NCBI GenBank assembly: GCA_006386115.1
Contig: VFIW01000085.1
Location: 62,001 to 126,000 of the forward strand
From: Globisporangium splendens
Taxonomy: Eukaryota; Oomycota; Peronosporomycetes; Pythiales; Pythiaceae
Direction: 5' to 3'
Length of the DNA stretch: 64,000 nucleotides
This document shows, one piece after another, positions 61,612 through 64,000 of this stretch. A program made the position numbers and the translations under genes. Below the pieces are notes generated by a model, which was not told the DNA's origin, did no database searches, and worked only from the letters and a program-made list of their open reading frames with translations. Position 1 is the first letter of the stretch, and each line of letters opens with the position of its first letter.

Positions 61612-64000
61612 ATGGCGTCCGGCCGTGCGCGCGCGCGGGATGCGCACGACACGAGCGACACGCCCGTCACTACTGGACCCCAGAGCCGCGTGCCGCCGCT
61701 GCTTTACGTGGCGCTGGCGGTGCTGACTGCGCTCTGCGCCATTCTGCTGCGCGTCGCCGTCGTGACCAGCAACAACAGCGCATCCACACCCTCCGCGGAG
61801 CTGCTGTTCCCACTCTCGCTCGTCAAGGGCGGCCACACGAACATCGGCAACGTGCGCGTCGAGGACTTCATGGCGTACGGCCCCGTCGACGTCGTGTACA
61901 CGTGGGTGAACGGCACGGACCCGCGCTGGAAGGCCGAGAAGGAGTACTGGCACAAGCACTGGATCGCGTCGCTCACGGGCCAGCCGCTGCCCGAGAAGCC
62001 CGAGGACACGAAGAACGTCAAGGGCTCGGACACGTCGAACGCCGACAACCGCTTCCGCGACAATGAGGAGCTCCGGTACTCGCTGCGCTCGCTCGAGAAG
62101 TACGCGCCGTGGATCCGCCACATCTACGTGGTTACAGACGGCCAGATCCCGTCGTGGCTCAACATCGAGTCACCCAAGATCAACATCGTCAAGCACGCCG
62201 ACATCTTTGAGAACAAGTCCCATCTGCCCGTGTTCAGCTCGCCGGCCATCGAGTGGAGTCTCGACAACATCCCGGGACTGAGCGACTCGTTCTTGTACTT
62301 CAACGACGACGTCTTCCTCGGCTCGCACGTGCACCCAGAGGACTTTGTGAGCCAAACTGGCGTGCAGAAGGCGTACTTTGCGTGGGAGATCCCTTTGTGC
62401 TCGCCTGGGTGCTGGGATACGTCCCTGCAGAACGGCCACTGTGACCGCGAGTGCAACGTCACGGCGTGCGACTTCGACATGGGCGACTGCGGCTGCGACG
62501 TGAGTCAGGACGGTACGGTTACGTGCGATCCCGTGAAGATCGCGTCTCTGGAGGAAGCCGTGTCCAAGCCCCCCAAGATCCCTGAGCACCTCTGCCAAGG
62601 GAGCTGCCACTACAAGTGGCTCGGCGACGGCGCGTGCGACTTGTCCTGCAATATCACCTCGTGTGGCTTCGATGCCGGAGATTGCGGCACTGAGCAGTTT
62701 GTGGACTTGTTTTCCGCAGATCTGGTGGAAAATCATACCCTCGTGCAGGTGCCGCTCCAGGTCAACTCGACGTACTTGAACCTGACGGATGTGTTTGGTA
62801 TTAATGGCAGCATTATCACGGCGGAGCATGACAACGAGCAGCTCATCAAACACGCGACGGTGTTTGAAAAGGAAATGCTGCTGCTGCTCGTGTTCGGACG
62901 AGACGAGGAAGGGGAGCAGCTCACGAGCAGCGTGGTGTTTAGCGTCTACGGCAAAGACGTGAATGGGACGGAGATTACCTTCGACTTTTCGCTCGTGCGC
63001 GGCAACAAGATGATCGCGAGTGCACTCAACGGAGGGTACTACACGTTCCAGAATACTTCCATCAAGCCGCGCAACATTCGTCTCCCGTTCGGGATGCGTC
63101 AAGCGAGCATTCAAGACCGCAAGGACGATGAAGAAAACCAGGTTGTTGTCGACCTGGGTCTAGGAGATGACGTCGAGCGCGCAGAGGACAACGAAGTCAT
63201 GACGACTGAACAAGTGAAACGCGATCAGGACCTCCAGGAACTCGAGGTCGTGCTGCCGTTCAATGTGACGGGGAAGCACTTGAAAGAAGGCGACGTGCTG
63301 CAACTTGGCTACGACGTGAGTCTTCGCCTGCACGACGAAGTTGAGGACTTTGACTGGTCCGAGTACCAGTTGTGTCGCGTCCAGATTCCTGAGAAGGGAA
63401 AGATTGAGGAACCGAAGCCAGTGGATCCACCACTTGAAAACGACGAAAATGCTGTCGTCCAAGAGAGCGTTAACGATGCTGAAACTGGTTCTCAGGGTGC
63501 CGAAAACAGTCAACCGGACGGCAAGAACGCTCGCGAAGCGTTTACGCTTGGTGTGTTGGAGCAAATCCGTCAAACAGAAGAAGCAGATGGCCATGGCGAC
63601 AAACAAAAAGAGCACATGACCTTGAAGACGCTCGCGTTCGACGTCTTGGACCAGATTCAGCAGGAAAAGGCTGAAGAAGAAGCGACGTCGAGTCTGCCGC
63701 TCTGTCGTCTCGTGGAGAATGGCCGTAGCATCGCGCTGAAGTTCGTGATTCCAACGTTCAAGACACGCGCTGCATCGCCACCATCTTCGACGCCTCAAGA
63801 AGAGACGCCGCAGGAGAGTGTTCAAGATGCTGGCGATGCTGGAGCAAAAGCATCAGTACCTGCTGAAGCCACCGCCAGCGATGGCGCAGAGGAGTCTAGC
63901 GCCAGCATTGACGACGATTCGCCCAACCCACCGCAGGTCGTGGACGGCTCCATTTGCTTTTTCAACGCAGACGCCGACGACCCGAAGCGGTACTGCTTTT
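61612..64000 (+). CDS. Stealth-family GlcNAc-1-phosphotransferase-like protein (GNPTAB-like), 3' end missing
   Basis: The gene starts at the ATG at 61612 and is open to the window edge (796 codons seen). Residues about 30-55 are an N-terminal signal anchor (VPPLLYVALAVLTALCAILL). Stealth domain blocks follow: DVVYTWVNGTDP (CR1), RFRDNEELRYSLRSLEKYAP with IRHIYVVTDGQIPSWL (CR2), and SPAIEWSLDNIPGLSDSFLY with FNDDVFLGSHVHPEDF (CR3). Two Lin-12/Notch repeats come next (CSPGCWDTSLQNGHCDRECN; CHYKWLGDGACDLSCN). Several N-x-S/T sites and Glu-rich lumenal sequence follow. This is the architecture of GlcNAc-1-phosphotransferase alpha/beta, which starts mannose-6-phosphate tagging in the animal Golgi. 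Stealth proteins also include bacterial capsule hexose-phosphate transferases. A Golgi sugar-phosphate transferase role is likely; the acceptor in oomycetes is unknown. Confidence 0.85.
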   Translation, partial: MASGRARARDAHDTSDTPVTTGPQSRVPPLLYVALAVLTALCAILLRVAVVTSNNSASTPSAELLFPLSLVKGGHTNIGNVRVEDFMAYGPVDVVYTWVNGTDPRWKAEKEYWHKHWIASLTGQPLPEKPEDTKNVKGSDTSNADNRFRDNEELRYSLRSLEKYAPWIRHIYVVTDGQIPSWLNIESPKINIVKHADIFENKSHLPVFSSPAIEWSLDNIPGLSDSFLYFNDDVFLGSHVHPEDFVSQTGVQKAYFAWEIPLCSPGCWDTSLQNGHCDRECNVTACDFDMGDCGCDVSQDGTVTCDPVKIASLEEAVSKPPKIPEHLCQGSCHYKWLGDGACDLSCNITSCGFDAGDCGTEQFVDLFSADLVENHTLVQVPLQVNSTYLNLTDVFGINGSIITAEHDNEQLIKHATVFEKEMLLLLVFGRDEEGEQLTSSVVFSVYGKDVNGTEITFDFSLVRGNKMIASALNGGYYTFQNTSIKPRNIRLPFGMRQASIQDRKDDEENQVVVDLGLGDDVERAEDNEVMTTEQVKRDQDLQELEVVLPFNVTGKHLKEGDVLQLGYDVSLRLHDEVEDFDWSEYQLCRVQIPEKGKIEEPKPVDPPLENDENAVVQESVNDAETGSQGAENSQPDGKNAREAFTLGVLEQIRQTEEADGHGDKQKEHMTLKTLAFDVLDQIQQEKAEEEATSSLPLCRLVENGRSIALKFVIPTFKTRAASPPSSTPQEETPQESVQDAGDAGAKASVPAEATASDGAEESSASIDDDSPNPPQVVDGSICFFNADADDPKRYCF

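Noticed and set aside
63160..63825. 221-codon minus-strand frame opposite the GNPTAB-like gene
   Set aside because: Overlaps a long plus-strand frame with clear Stealth and LNR motifs upstream in the same chain.
1..64000. tRNA or rRNA genes
   Set aside because: I saw no cloverleaf A/B-box pair or rRNA-like conserved blocks on either strand, though a covariance search was not possible.

Overview
The window is eukaryotic nuclear DNA, almost certainly from an oomycete (stramenopile). Supporting signs are dense genes on both strands, sparse short introns (mostly 68-108 nt with GT[A/G]-AG ends), and pyrimidine-rich initiator/flanking-promoter motifs such as GCTCATTCTCGCATTTG just upstream of starts. 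Gene content agrees: a Crinkler-like effector relic, a START-type 'M96 mating-specific' protein with a bZIP-like N-terminus, a MyTH4-FERM myosin, and flagellar-type genes (SHIPPO repeats, a CEP164-like WW domain). I cannot name genus or species. Flagellar-type genes suggest a zoospore-forming lineage.

Layout. 1-4 kb: the 5' end of an importin-beta gene (minus), then a SulP-STAS-cyclic-nucleotide-binding transporter (plus). 4-7.3 kb: a UBL-UBA shuttle protein (minus), a frameshifted Crinkler-like gene (minus), and a decayed inverted copy of the UBL-UBA gene (plus), so the effector relic lies between inverted repeats. 8-9.3 kb: a PB1/LIR/UBA protein resembling a stripped-down p62/NBR1 autophagy receptor. 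9.4-12.4 kb: a pseudogene combining a CEP164-like WW domain, a coiled coil and half a kinesin motor, with no P-loop and three further lesions. 12.7-16.3 kb: a small unknown protein, a gene-poor stretch and the bZIP-START gene. 17-24 kb: a 2304-residue MyTH4-FERM myosin. 24.4-27.7 kb: a LYAR zinc-finger protein and a PX-GOLD-PH-membrane protein. 28.3-29.9 kb: thioredoxin and an SGNH esterase. 29.9-32.8 kb: SHIPPO and helical reading frames that may be one gene. 33.2-34.9 kb: gamma-glutamyltransferase. 35.5-38 kb: an RS-rich SPOC protein. 38.4-42.2 kb: a PI4K-beta-type lipid kinase. 44.3-45.4 kb: signal peptide peptidase. 45.8-49 kb: a small membrane protein and a tandem ParB/SerK-like protein. 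49.4-54.2 kb: CNNM/Mam3-type protein, CHMP6/VPS20 and HMG-CoA lyase. 54.6-61.1 kb: UTP10/HEATR1. 61.6 kb to the end: a Stealth/GNPTAB-like phosphotransferase cut by the window edge.

The genes do not form one pathway; most are housekeeping. Membrane traffic and phosphoinositide functions recur (PI4K, PX-GOLD-PH, CHMP6, myosin, PB1/LIR protein). The most unusual parts are the inverted-duplication/effector locus at 4-7.3 kb, the headless WW-kinesin relic, the PB1-LIR-UBA protein and the tandem ParB/SerK-like protein. Exon coordinates come from reading splice signals and frame continuity by eye. No database search was possible, so family names rest on motif recognition.
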